Assembly (NCBI GenBank): GCA_020445665.1
Contig: JAGRGD010000314.1
Location: 1 to 52,754 of the forward strand
Source of the DNA: Rhodocyclaceae bacterium
GTDB lineage: Bacteria; Pseudomonadota; Gammaproteobacteria; Burkholderiales; Rhodocyclaceae
Reading direction: 5' to 3'
DNA: 52,754 nucleotides
The translations under genes and the position numbers were made by a program. Below the pieces are notes generated by a model. The model saw only the letters and a program-made list of their open reading frames with translations, had not been told where the DNA came from and searched no databases. Shown here in pieces: positions 18,155 through 26,824 of this stretch (position 1 is its first letter; every line of letters begins with the position of its first letter).

Positions 18155-19116
18155 GCGGCTTCATCCACGTCTTTGTCGCTCAACATCCGGCGCAGGGTGT
18201 CGGAGAGGCGTTGCGGCTCGAATTTCGGGACATACTCATCAACCCCGACCGAGAGTCCGAGTTGCTGGTTGGACATGCCAGAGAGGGACGAATGCATGAT
18301 CACCGGTACGCCCTCGAAGCGCGGATCCGACTTGATCATCTTGGTCAGGATGTAGCCATCCATCTCGGGCATCTCGACATCGGTCAGCACCAGCCGGACC
18401 ATCTCCTTGACCTTGCGACCCGTCGCTTCTGCCGTCTTGGCGACCTTCTGCAGTTCGTCCCAGGCCACGCGCCCGTTGACCGATCCGACATAGTGGGCGC
18501 CCATCGCGTCGAGGGTGCGCTCGATCTGCCGGCGCGCCACCGAGGAGTCGTCGGCGAAGAACACCGTGACGTCATCTTCTGCAAGGCGCTGGATGCCCTT
18601 GAAGAGGAACTCGTCATCGATCTTGGTGGTCTCGGAGAGCACCTTTTCGACGTCGAGCATCATGATCAGCTTCTCGCCCGGCAATTCGGTCACGGCCGTG
18701 ACGAGCCCGCCGAGGTTGGACGTCATCATCTCCGGTGGCACCCGCATCTGCGACCAGTCCAGGCGCAGGATGGTATCCACGGCCTCGACCAGGAAACCCT
18801 GGGTGTGTCCGTTGTACTCGGTGACGATCATGATCTCGCGCTTGTCGTCCTGGCCGATGCCGACGTACTTCGCCAGATCGACGACCGGGACGAGGACGCC
18901 CCGCAGGCTGACCATGCCCTCGACCGAGGAAGGCATCTCGGGGGCGGCCGTGACCGGCGGGGTGCGCATCACTTCACGCACCTTGAACACATTGATGCCG
19001 AAGGTCTCCCTGCGGCCGGTGCGCTGATCGACACCAAGCGTGAAGAGAAGGATCTCCAGCTTGTTGGTGCCGGCCAGCTTGGTCCGGGCATCAATGTTCT
19101 TCATCAGGTTCGACAT
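18151..19116 (-). CDS. cheV: Chemotaxis protein CheV (second copy)
   Basis: This 321-residue protein has the same build as the downstream copy: CheW domain about 10-165 ([34 protein letters not shown]) and receiver about 185-310 (FFADDSS, LTDVEMPEMDG, MHSSLS, EYVPKF). I start at the ATG at 19116 (MSNLMKNIDARTKLAG); longer upstream frame has no family match. It follows the receptor gene after 185 bases, in which I see no strong sigma-28 match. Two CheV proteins in one locus suggest separate coupling of different receptor groups. Confidence 0.93.
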   Translation of the reverse strand: MSNLMKNIDARTKLAGTNKLEILLFTLGVDQRTGRRETFGINVFKVREVMRTPPVTAAPEMPSSVEGMVSLRGVLVPVVDLAKYVGIGQDDKREIMIVTEYNGHTQGFLVEAVDTILRLDWSQMRVPPEMMTSNLGGLVTAVTELPGEKLIMMLDVEKVLSETTKIDDEFLFKGIQRLAEDDVTVFFADDSSVARRQIERTLDAMGAHYVGSVNGRVAWDELQKVAKTAEATGRKVKEMVRLVLTDVEMPEMDGYILTKMIKSDPRFEGVPVIMHSSLSGMSNQQLGLSVGVDEYVPKFEPQRLSDTLRRMLSDKDVDEAA

Positions 19117-19301
19117 CAGGCATCTCCGTGAGACACTGCCCGGCCCGCTGCGGGGGGGCTTGAATTGATGTTGATCTTTACGGCAGGCGACGTTCTGACT
19201 TGAGGATATTCGGCCGCCCAAACGACCGCGGCGCCAGCCGCCGCAACCGATTCATGCAGCTGGACGGGCGCCGGGGTTCGATCCACTGCGAGGCACGGGG
19301 C

Positions 19302-20975
19302 TCAGGCACGGTATCCAATGCGGAAGCCACCCCAGTGACGCCCCTTGACGAACACCGGGGCCGAGATGTCGTGCATGATCTCGCCAGTGTCCCGCCGATA
19401 GGTCTGGATCAGGAACGGCAGGGTGTGCTTGCCGCATTGCCGCCCGACCGGATCATCGAACTTGCGTTTCGTCCGGTTGCCGACAAAGTCCTTGTCGTAG
19501 TCACCGGTCAATGGCTGGGCAAAGCGGTTGTTGTGGGTCGGCACGTAGCCCCGCTGGTCACAGCCAATCGCATAGACCAGATCCGGGTGCTCATTGAGCA
19601 ACCCTTCCTGGATCTTCGGAAACAGCTTGTCAGTGAGCTGATCGAAGCGGGTCCGGAACTTCTGGGGCTTGGTATTCGGGATCGGCTCGTAGTGCTCTTC
19701 GAACAGCCCCTTCTCGTCGATCTGACCGTTCTGGATGGCGCTTTCGAGCAGCTTGCCGATCTCGGCCGAGGCGAGCTTGACGATGTCGGGCATCTTGCCA
19801 TGCATGCTCATCGCCTTTTCGCCCGTGGAGCCCAGCTTGAAGACCTTGCTGACCTCCTGCAGGTTGATCGCGAGGCTCTCGAGCTGGTGCGCCTCACTCA
19901 GGGTCTCCTGGGCGCCGTGGGTGTTGGTGCCCACCATCGCCATGATCTGCTCGACATGCCCCGAGACGACATTTGACTCACGCCCCTGCTGATCGATCGC
20001 CGAGGAGATCGCTGCCACACTTTCCATCGTGCGGCTGGCGCCCTGGCTGATGAGCTCGAGGGAATCCGCGGCCTTGCGCGCCAGCTGCGCGCCGGCATGG
20101 GCCTGCTCGCTGCCGGCCCGGATCGACGAGATCGCGCCCTGGGTTTCATCCTGAATGGCCGTGATCAGCGTCGTGATCTCCGAGGTGGCTGTCGCCGTGC
20201 GCTCTGCGAGCTTTCGCACCTCGTCGGCGACAACCGCGAAGCCGCGACCCTGTTCGCCCGCGCGGGCGGCCTCGATGGCCGCGTTGAGGGCCAGCAGGTT
20301 GGTCTGGTCGGCGATCTCCCGGATCACGTTGACGATGCCGCTGATTTCATCCGACCGGGCGCCAAGCGCACCGATCAGCTGGGCAGACTCCTCGACCGAA
20401 CGGGCGATCCGCTCGATCTCGGATGACGCATCATGAACAATCTTGACACCCTCGCCCGAGAGGGTCTGGGCTTCCTCGGCATTCTCCGACGTGCTCCGGG
20501 CGTGATCGGCAACCGCTTCCACGCCCTGTCGCATCTCGTCCATGGCGCGCACCATTTCTTCTGCCGCCACCTTCTGTCGTGACGAGCCATCGGCCACCGA
20601 TTCGGCGTGCCGCGAGAGCTGGTCCGCCGCCTCGCCAACCCGGCGGGCGTCATAGATGACCTTGCCGACGATGCCCTGGACACTCTCGATCAGCAGATTC
20701 AGCTGGGTCCCGACCAGGCCGGTGCCGCCATTATCCTCGGCAACCCGAATGGTCAGGTCGCCGTCCCGCTGCATCGTCAGAATCGCACCTGCCATCGCTT
20801 TCAGGGGCTGAACGTACACACCCCGGATCAACAGATGCGCCGCGAGGCCGGCGATCACCGCCGTCACCGCCGCGGGTGCATACAAACCGGCACCGCTCGC
20901 CCCGAAGGCTGCGGCGCTTGCCGCGCCGCCGACAAGGGCGACCAACCCGACTGCCAGCCCGATGAACTTGACCAT
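19302..20975 (-). CDS. Methyl-accepting chemotaxis protein with C-terminal Cache-like sensor
   Basis: This 557-residue receptor has two closely spaced N-terminal membrane helices (about 3-25 and 32-54) with almost no periplasmic loop, then a HAMP segment (about 55-105). The signalling domain (about 110-385) has the tip [29 protein letters not shown]. The last 165 residues (393-557) form a separate domain with [24 protein letters not shown] and the closing [20 protein letters not shown], which resembles a cytoplasmic Cache-like sensor. It should therefore sense a cytosolic signal. The ATG at 20975 has AGGAG six bases upstream; the upstream ATG at 21023 lacks one. A sigma-28-like promoter precedes it. 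Confidence 0.93.
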   Translation of the reverse strand: MVKFIGLAVGLVALVGGAASAAAFGASGAGLYAPAAVTAVIAGLAAHLLIRGVYVQPLKAMAGAILTMQRDGDLTIRVAEDNGGTGLVGTQLNLLIESVQGIVGKVIYDARRVGEAADQLSRHAESVADGSSRQKVAAEEMVRAMDEMRQGVEAVADHARSTSENAEEAQTLSGEGVKIVHDASSEIERIARSVEESAQLIGALGARSDEISGIVNVIREIADQTNLLALNAAIEAARAGEQGRGFAVVADEVRKLAERTATATSEITTLITAIQDETQGAISSIRAGSEQAHAGAQLARKAADSLELISQGASRTMESVAAISSAIDQQGRESNVVSGHVEQIMAMVGTNTHGAQETLSEAHQLESLAINLQEVSKVFKLGSTGEKAMSMHGKMPDIVKLASAEIGKLLESAIQNGQIDEKGLFEEHYEPIPNTKPQKFRTRFDQLTDKLFPKIQEGLLNEHPDLVYAIGCDQRGYVPTHNNRFAQPLTGDYDKDFVGNRTKRKFDDPVGRQCGKHTLPFLIQTYRRDTGEIMHDISAPVFVKGRHWGGFRIGYRA

Positions 20976-21051
20976 TCCTGTCTCCTGCCGCTTTATCTGT
21001 TTATTACGCCGACGCAAATTCATAGCCGGCGGTGACCCTGCATGCAGACAA

Positions 21052-21079
21052 GTATCGGAGATCAGAACCGAGTTCTTTA
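21052..21079 (-). promoter_or_regulatory. Sigma-28 (FliA)-like promoter of the receptor-cheVVYZA unit
   Basis: On the minus strand TAAA (21079-21076), a 16-base spacer and TCCGATAC (21059-21052) resemble the sigma-28 consensus TAAA-N15-GCCGATAA. It lies 77 bases before the receptor ATG and after a terminator hairpin. Confidence 0.55.
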
Positions 21080-21157
21080 GTCAATTCCCGCGAGCACCCC
21101 GCCAACATCACGGAACCGCGCACACCGCGCCACGCATAATGGCCGACGGGAGAACAC

Positions 21158-21196
21158 GACAAAGGCCGGCCACGGCAACATGCCGCGACCGGCCTT
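21158..21196 (-). terminator. Terminator after the STAS gene
   Basis: AAGGCCGG (21196-21189 on the minus strand) pairs with CCGGCCTT (21169-21162), with an inner CGGCA/TGCCG stem and a trailing TTTGT. It separates the cheW-to-STAS unit from the next receptor gene. Confidence 0.65.
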
Positions 21197-21233
21197 CCGG
21201 TCCTGCAAACAGCTGCGCCCACAGGGCGCCGTG

Positions 21234-21539
21234 TCAGGAAATGCCGAAGAGCTTACCGAAGTTCGCGATATCCAGAACCTGCTTGACGCTGCCCTGGGCA
21301 CCGGTCAGAGACACCGGACGATTGGCCGCCTTGGCCTTGTCCCGCAGCATCAGCAACATGCCGAGCGCGGAACTGTCCAGGTAGGTCACCCCGCCGAGCT
21401 CGACCCGAATCGGCTTGCCGGCCTTGACGCCCAGCGACTTATCCACCGCTTCGCGAAACTCGCGGTGGGCATTGAAATCGAAACGTCCCGCAAGGCGAAT
21501 GACCGCTGCGTCCTCGTTCGCATGTACCGACGCGTCCAT
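21234..21539 (-). CDS. STAS-domain protein (anti-sigma-factor antagonist family)
   Basis: This 101-residue single STAS domain has VIRLAGRFDFNAHREFREAV at the start and the helix-loop GVTYLDSSALGMLLMLRDKA. The Ser pair in LDSSALG is where SpoIIAA-type proteins are phosphorylated. In chemotaxis loci of beta- and gammaproteobacteria a STAS protein often closes the operon; its partner kinase or phosphatase is not in this window. It lies 69 bases after cheB and directly before a terminator. Confidence 0.9.
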   Translation of the reverse strand: MDASVHANEDAAVIRLAGRFDFNAHREFREAVDKSLGVKAGKPIRVELGGVTYLDSSALGMLLMLRDKAKAANRPVSLTGAQGSVKQVLDIANFGKLFGIS

Positions 21540-21608
21540 GTTCAGTTCTCCAGTGACATCATGTGGTTCTGTTTCCGTTCTCCGGCACCCGCAACTCGCA
21601 CGTGCAGG

Positions 21609-22676
21609 TCAAGCACTCTTTCGATCCCCACCGGCGAGGCTGGCCAGAATTCTGGCGGCGACATCCTTGAGGCTCGCCACCTCGCATGCGCCGCCAATCT
21701 GCGCGGCTTCCCGCGGCATGCCGTACACCACGCAACTCGCCTCGTCCTGGGCAATGGTCCATGACCCCGACTGCCGCAGACCGAGCAGCCCCTTGGCGCC
21801 ATCCTTGCCCATGCCGGTCAGGATGGCCGCCACCGAGCGCTTGCCGATCAACGGGGCCGCCGAGTCAAACAGGACATCTACCGATGGCCGGTGCCGATTG
21901 ACCGGATCGGACTTCGACAACTCGCAACAGAACGCGCCCGCGCGCTTGGCAAGCAGGAGATGCGAGTGCCCCGGCGCGAGATAGGCCGTACCGGGCCTGA
22001 CCGGCTCGCCATGCTCGGCTTCCTTGACGTGCATCGCGCACAGGCTGTCGAGGCGCTTGGCGAACGACCCGGTAAACATCTCGGGCATGTGTTGCACCAT
22101 CAGGATCGGTGGGCACTGGGCCGGCAGGCCGGTCAATACCTCCTTGATCGCTTCGGTGCCGCCCGTCGAGGCGCCGATCAGGATGAATTTCTCGTTCACG
22201 ATGCGATCCGTCAGGCGAACACCAGTGGCTACGGAGGGCGACGCGCTCACGCCCGACGGGGCGGAGAGCTTCCGGATCCGCGCCTTGCCGGCCGCGCGGA
22301 TCTTCTCGCAGATCAGGTCGCTGTAGGCGGCAAGTGCCTGGCTGTCGCTGGCGACCGGCTTGGATATGAAATCGAAGGCACCCAGTTCAAGCGCCCGCAG
22401 GGTCGTCTCAGAGCCCGCCGCCGTCAGGGTGGAGATCATCACCACCGGCATGGGTCGCAGACGCATCAGGCGCTCCAGGAACTCGAGCCCGCCCATGCGG
22501 GGCATCTCGACGTCCAGGGTCAGGACATCCGGGTTCAGCTCCTTGACCATGTCGCGCGCGACGAGCGGGTCGGGCGCCGCGCCGACCACCTCCATGTCCG
22601 GCTGCGCGTCGATGATCCGCTTCAAGAGGGCGCGAATTGCCAGCGAATCGTCACACACGAGAACTTTGATTGTCAT
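21609..22676 (-). CDS. cheB: Protein-glutamate methylesterase/deamidase CheB
   Basis: CheB removes methyl groups from receptors once phosphorylated by CheA. The 355-residue protein has a receiver domain (1-120, Asp9/Asp10, phospho-acceptor Asp55 in LDVEMPRMGG) and a C-terminal esterase domain with the full triad: Ser170 (GASTGG), His196 (QHMP) and Asp292 (TGMGKDG). It follows cheD by 10 bases. The receptor encoded upstream in the same unit carries a pentapeptide tail that would recruit it. Confidence 0.97.
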   Translation of the reverse strand: MTIKVLVCDDSLAIRALLKRIIDAQPDMEVVGAAPDPLVARDMVKELNPDVLTLDVEMPRMGGLEFLERLMRLRPMPVVMISTLTAAGSETTLRALELGAFDFISKPVASDSQALAAYSDLICEKIRAAGKARIRKLSAPSGVSASPSVATGVRLTDRIVNEKFILIGASTGGTEAIKEVLTGLPAQCPPILMVQHMPEMFTGSFAKRLDSLCAMHVKEAEHGEPVRPGTAYLAPGHSHLLLAKRAGAFCCELSKSDPVNRHRPSVDVLFDSAAPLIGKRSVAAILTGMGKDGAKGLLGLRQSGSWTIAQDEASCVVYGMPREAAQIGGACEVASLKDVAARILASLAGGDRKSA

Positions 22677-22686
22677 GATTTCAAGC

Positions 22687-23307
22687 TTACCCGAAGAGTT
22701 CGACGTCGCCCGCGATTTCCTCGCCGCCCAGCCGTTTGGCGTACTCCTGCTCGCGATCGACCACCGTCGTGTTGCTGACCGTGACGAGCTTCTTGACCAT
22801 CACCCGCCCGCTCTCGGGAAAGAAATAGACCTTCCGTGGATAGATATCGAGCAGGTCCTCGGCGACGATCGGGATGTTCTCCATCGACAGGTACTGGCGA
22901 ACGAAGGCCGCATTCCGCGTGCCGACGTCGCTTCCGGCCAGCGACGCCATGACCTTGCCCCCGCCGAACACCTTGGCTTCGAGATCCCTGCGCTGCGCGC
23001 CGAGCTTGATGAGGTGGTTCACCAGCACCTCCATCGCATAGGCACCATACCGGGCCGACGACGACAGCCCATCGGATTCCCGGCCGGTATCGGGCAGCAT
23101 GAAGTGGTTCATCCCCCCGACGCCCTGACGGCGATCACGGATGCATGCTGACACGCAGGACCCGAGCACCGTCACCAGCAGCATGCCCTGCCCGGCCACG
23201 TAGTATTCGCCCGGCAGGACCTTCACGGCCTGGGAGTCGAAGATGCGGTCGTAGTAACGATTGGTGGCTAGGTGTTCGGAGAACGCATGGTCAACGGCGG
23301 GTGGCAT
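22687..23307 (-). CDS. cheD: Chemoreceptor glutamine deamidase CheD
   Basis: CheD deamidates glutamines on receptors, preparing them for methylation. In this 206-residue protein the catalytic Cys51 (LGSCVSACI) and His68 (GGMNHFMLP) are present with the same 17-residue spacing as Thermotoga CheD, and the FGGGKVM block follows. It ends GDVELFG, a tail that nearly matches the end of the short receptor at 29531. The ATG overlaps the cheR end by 17 bases. No CheC phosphatase gene is seen, so CheZ is the likely CheY phosphatase. Confidence 0.95.
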   Translation of the reverse strand: MPPAVDHAFSEHLATNRYYDRIFDSQAVKVLPGEYYVAGQGMLLVTVLGSCVSACIRDRRQGVGGMNHFMLPDTGRESDGLSSSARYGAYAMEVLVNHLIKLGAQRRDLEAKVFGGGKVMASLAGSDVGTRNAAFVRQYLSMENIPIVAEDLLDIYPRKVYFFPESGRVMVKKLVTVSNTTVVDREQEYAKRLGGEEIAGDVELFG

Positions 23308-24220
23308 TCGTCAGCTCATACACAGTTCGACCGCGGGACTTGAAGATATCTGCGGCGTGCAGGAAGCTCTCCGAGTGTCCGGCGAAGAGCAACCCGTCCG
23401 GCTTGAGTAGGGGTGCAAAGCGCTTGAGGATCGCATATTGCGTCGGCTTGTCGAAGTAGATCATGACATTCCGGCAAAAAATGTAGTCCACCGGCCCCTG
23501 GATCGGGTACTTGGCGTCAAGCAGATTGATCTGGCGAAAGCTCACCAGACGGGCCAGCTCGGGGCGTATCTTGACATAGCCCCCCTGCGCGCCCGACCCC
23601 TTCAGGAAGAACTTCCTCACCCGCTCCGGATCCATCCGGTCGATGCGGTCCTGGCGAAAGACGCCCTGCTCCGCCTGCTTCAATACGTTCGTGTCGATGT
23701 CGCTCGCCATGATGCGCACCGGCGGGTCCATCGTACGGAAGGCCTCGCACGCCGTGATCGCCAGCGTATAGGGCTCCTCGCCGGTGGACGCGGCGGCACA
23801 CCAGATCTTGATCGGCCGGGCACCACGGTGATCCCGCAGAACCTGCGTGAGTACCTCGAAGTGGTGGGGCTCACGGAAGAACGAGGTGAGGTTGGTGGTG
23901 AGGGAGTTGGCGAAGTTCTCCCATTCCGCCCGATCGTTGTCCAGACGCTTCAGGTAGTCGGCGAAGGTGGCGTCACCGCAGGCCCGCAGCCGGCGTGCGA
24001 GCCGGCTGTAGACCATGTCCTGCTTGGCCGGCGCGAGGGAAATCCCCGCATGATCGTAGATGAGCTTGCGGACCTTCTCGAAGTCCGCCGAGGTGAACTT
24101 GAACTCCCGCTCACCATCGGATCGCCCGGCCCGGGGGGCACTGGCCCCTCCGGTCGAGCCATCCTTGCCCTGTGCTCCCCGAACGCCCGGAGCCTCCGCA
24201 CGCACGGTTGTGCCAGTCAC
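23291..24220 (-). CDS. cheR: Chemoreceptor glutamate methyltransferase CheR
   Basis: CheR methylates receptor glutamates with S-adenosylmethionine. The 309-residue protein has a disordered N-terminal stretch of about 35 residues, the N-terminal helical domain (FTSADFEKVRKLIYDHAGI, then TNLTSFFREPHHF) and the SAM-binding domain with KIWCAAASTGEEPYT, ASDID and DYIFCRNVMIYFD. I start at the GTG at 24220 because a GGAGGAG lies eight bases upstream; this site falls inside the last codons of the preceding receptor gene. A GTG at 24238 overlapping that gene is the alternative. Confidence 0.94.
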   Translation of the reverse strand: MTGTTVRAEAPGVRGAQGKDGSTGGASAPRAGRSDGEREFKFTSADFEKVRKLIYDHAGISLAPAKQDMVYSRLARRLRACGDATFADYLKRLDNDRAEWENFANSLTTNLTSFFREPHHFEVLTQVLRDHRGARPIKIWCAAASTGEEPYTLAITACEAFRTMDPPVRIMASDIDTNVLKQAEQGVFRQDRIDRMDPERVRKFFLKGSGAQGGYVKIRPELARLVSFRQINLLDAKYPIQGPVDYIFCRNVMIYFDKPTQYAILKRFAPLLKPDGLLFAGHSESFLHAADIFKSRGRTVYELTNATRR

Positions 24221-24222
24221 GA

Positions 24223-26115
24223 TCAGAACTCCTCCCACTCATCGACGTCGCTGTTGGCCGCCGAGCGCTTGACCTTCGGCAGCGCGCCTGCGCGCTCCTG
24301 ACGAGCCGGGGCGCCACCGCGGACCGGGAACTTCGAGACCTTGGAGGCCGGCTTGGCGGCGGGCTTGCGCTGGCGCACCGGCGGCGCCTCCATGTACTCG
24401 TCTTCGTCGTCCATGCCGAGGCGGAACACCGCCACGGTCTGGGCCAGGGCCCGGGCCTGCTCTTCGAGGCTCTCGGCAGCGGCAGCCGCCTCTTCGACCA
24501 GTGCCGCGTTCTGCTGGGTCACCTCGTCCATCTGGGTGATGGCGATATTGACCTGCTCGATGCCCGCACTCTGCTCGACCGACGCGGAGGCGATCTCGGA
24601 CATGATGTCGGTGACCTTGCGGACCGAGGTCACGACCTCGTCCATCGTCTCGCCCGCCTTGTTCACCAGCGAGGAGCCGGAGTTCACCTTGTCGACCGAG
24701 TCGGAGATGAGCTCCTTGATTTCCTTGGCGGCAGACGCACTGCGCTGGGCCAGGTTGCGCACCTCGGAGGCCACCACCGCGAAGCCGCGGCCCTGCTCGC
24801 CGGCACGCGCCGCCTCGACGGCGGCGTTGAGCGCCAGGATGTTGGTCTGGAACGCGATGCCATCAATGACGCCGATGATGTCGGCAATCTTCTTCGACGA
24901 ATCGGAGATCTTGGTCATCACATCGACGACCTGGCGCACCACGTCGCCGCCCTTGCTTGCCACATCCGAGGCACCCGCCGCCAGCTCGTTGGCCTGCTTG
25001 GCGTTTTCGGTGTTCTGACGCACGGTCGAGGTCAGTTCCTCCATCGAACTCGCGGTTTCCTCGAGGCTGGAGGCCTGGTTTTCGGTCCGGCCGGAGAGAT
25101 CAGAGTTGCCCTGGGAGATTTCCTGCGACGCGGTGTTGATGGTCGTGGTGGCGTCCTTCACCCGCGCGACGACGTCGGCCATGTTGTCCACCAGCGTATT
25201 GACACCGGCGCACAGCGTCTCGATGGAGCCAGACTTGCCCTCCATCGGGATACGCTCCGTCAGATCCCCTTCCTGGGCGGCAGCGACGACGACCTGGGTC
25301 TGCTCCACCGCCTCCTCCATCGCCCGCGTCGCGCGCACCTGTGCGGTGATGTCGGTCGCGTACTTGACGACGCGGAACGGCTTGCCGTTCTGGTCGAAGA
25401 TCGGGTTGTAGCTTGCCTGAATCCAGACTTCGTCACCCGACTTGGCAATGCGTTTGTACTGGCCTGCGTCAAACTCGCCGCGACCCAGCTTCTCCCAGAA
25501 TGCGCGATAGTCCGACGAGTTGCGCTCGGCAGGATCGACGAACATGCTGTGATGCTTCCCGGCAATCTCCCCCTGCGTGTAGCCCAGCGCATTGAGGAAG
25601 TTGTCGTTGGCGCGCACGATGGTGCCATCCAGCTCGAACTCGATCACGGCCTGGGCCCGATCGATGGCCGCCAGCTGGCCACTGTGCAGTCGCTGTTCGG
25701 TCACGTCGGCCCACTGCAGCATGTTGCCGGAGTAGTTGCCTTTGGCGTCGAAGAGGCCGGTGACATACAGGTTGATCTTCAGCGCACCAATCGAAATGTC
25801 GGTCGTGAAGGGCAGCCGCGACGGGTCGGACAGCAGGCGACGCTGGTGATCCGGGCTGCGGTGGAACATGTCGATACAGACACCCACCATGTTGTTCGGG
25901 TCGAAGGTCGGCCACAGCTTGCGGAACGCCGCGGCGTGGGTCCCCAGCAGATCGACCGTGGCCTTGTTGACGTAGGTGACCTTGAAGTCACGATCAACCG
26001 TCATCACCGCATTGGTCACGCCGTTCGCGATATCGCGAAAGAATGACTCCAGGGAAGCACTGGACTGCTTGGCCGAGCTGGCGTTGCCGGGGGCCTTGTT
26101 GTCGGTATCGCTCAT
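24223..26115 (-). CDS. Cytoplasmic PAS-PAS chemoreceptor with EWEEF docking tail
   Basis: This 630-residue receptor has no membrane helices. Two PAS domains (about 25-145 and 150-265) are followed by a HAMP-like segment (about 280-325) and a long signalling domain whose tip reads [31 protein letters not shown] domains often bind flavin or haem, so an energy or redox signal is plausible (inference; no cofactor residue is certain). A flexible basic linker of about 45 residues leads to the C-terminal pentapeptide EWEEF, which fits the xWxxF tether for CheR and CheB. The ATG at 26115 has a GGAG six bases upstream. Confidence 0.94.
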   Translation of the reverse strand: MSDTDNKAPGNASSAKQSSASLESFFRDIANGVTNAVMTVDRDFKVTYVNKATVDLLGTHAAAFRKLWPTFDPNNMVGVCIDMFHRSPDHQRRLLSDPSRLPFTTDISIGALKINLYVTGLFDAKGNYSGNMLQWADVTEQRLHSGQLAAIDRAQAVIEFELDGTIVRANDNFLNALGYTQGEIAGKHHSMFVDPAERNSSDYRAFWEKLGRGEFDAGQYKRIAKSGDEVWIQASYNPIFDQNGKPFRVVKYATDITAQVRATRAMEEAVEQTQVVVAAAQEGDLTERIPMEGKSGSIETLCAGVNTLVDNMADVVARVKDATTTINTASQEISQGNSDLSGRTENQASSLEETASSMEELTSTVRQNTENAKQANELAAGASDVASKGGDVVRQVVDVMTKISDSSKKIADIIGVIDGIAFQTNILALNAAVEAARAGEQGRGFAVVASEVRNLAQRSASAAKEIKELISDSVDKVNSGSSLVNKAGETMDEVVTSVRKVTDIMSEIASASVEQSAGIEQVNIAITQMDEVTQQNAALVEEAAAAAESLEEQARALAQTVAVFRLGMDDEDEYMEAPPVRQRKPAAKPASKVSKFPVRGGAPARQERAGALPKVKRSAANSDVDEWEEF

Positions 26116-26221
26116 TGTCTGCTCCTTCGCTGCGGCCACGACCCGGGGCTTGTAGTGCCCGGTGGCGGAGGCCGGAATCGTTTGAATGTCTGCTCTTTCG
26201 AGGGGGGTCTGGATTTCGGTC

Positions 26222-26740
26222 TTATTGCACGCTGCCCTCGGTCAGCCCCATGCTGGGACTGAGCAAGAGGCGCTCGATGTCGATGATGATCAGCATCCGG
26301 TCATCGACGGTGCCGATGCCCTTGAGATGGTCGCCCTCGACCGAGGAACTGAACTGCGGCGCCGGCTTCACCTGCTCTGCACCGAGCGTGATCACGTCCG
26401 AAACGCTATCGACCACGATGCCGATGACGCGCTCCGCCACGCTCAGGATGATCACCACGGTGAACTCGCTGTAGGTCACGTCGCTCAGGTTGAACTTGAG
26501 GCGCAGATCCACGATCGGCACGATCGTGCCGCGCAGGTTGATGACGCCCTTGATGAAATGCGGTGTATTGGCGATCCGGGTCACGGCGTCGTAGCCCCGG
26601 ATTTCCTGGACCCTGAGAATATCGATCGCGTACTCCTCCTCACCGAGGGTGAAGGTGAGGAATTCCTGCGCTCCCAGGGCGTCCTGTGCCACGTCGACTC
26701 CCATCGCGGCGGGGGAGGATCCTGTGATCTGCTGCAACAT
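26222..26740 (-). CDS. cheW: Coupling protein CheW
   Basis: CheW links receptors to CheA. The 172-residue protein is a single CheW domain (about 25-165: [56 protein letters not shown]) with a short N-terminal extension. It is the first gene of the cheW-receptor-cheR-cheD-cheB-STAS unit and is preceded by a sigma-28-like promoter and a GGAG ribosome site. Confidence 0.96.
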   Translation of the reverse strand: MLQQITGSSPAAMGVDVAQDALGAQEFLTFTLGEEEYAIDILRVQEIRGYDAVTRIANTPHFIKGVINLRGTIVPIVDLRLKFNLSDVTYSEFTVVIILSVAERVIGIVVDSVSDVITLGAEQVKPAPQFSSSVEGDHLKGIGTVDDRMLIIIDIERLLLSPSMGLTEGSVQ

Positions 26741-26773
26741 GCTGGCGCTCCTGTCGTTGGTCCTGCGAGAGAC

Positions 26774-26800
26774 TTATCGTCCTCAATTTTTGATAATTAA
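26774..26800 (-). promoter_or_regulatory. Sigma-28 (FliA)-like promoter of the cheW unit
   Basis: On the minus strand TTAA (26800-26797), a 15-base spacer and GACGATAA (26781-26774) match the sigma-28 consensus at 3/4 and 7/8 positions. It lies in an unusually AT-rich patch 33 bases before the cheW ATG. Confidence 0.6.
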
Positions 26801-26824
26801 GTCTTTTTATTCGTTTTTTGCGTT

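Noticed and set aside
19117-19301. Further sigma-28 promoter before cheV
   Set aside because: A TAAA occurs at the right distance, but nothing like GCCGATAA follows; the cheV genes are more likely read from the receptor promoter.
24172-26046. Open frame of 624 codons on the plus strand
   Set aside because: It is antisense to the PAS chemoreceptor and has no protein-like motif.
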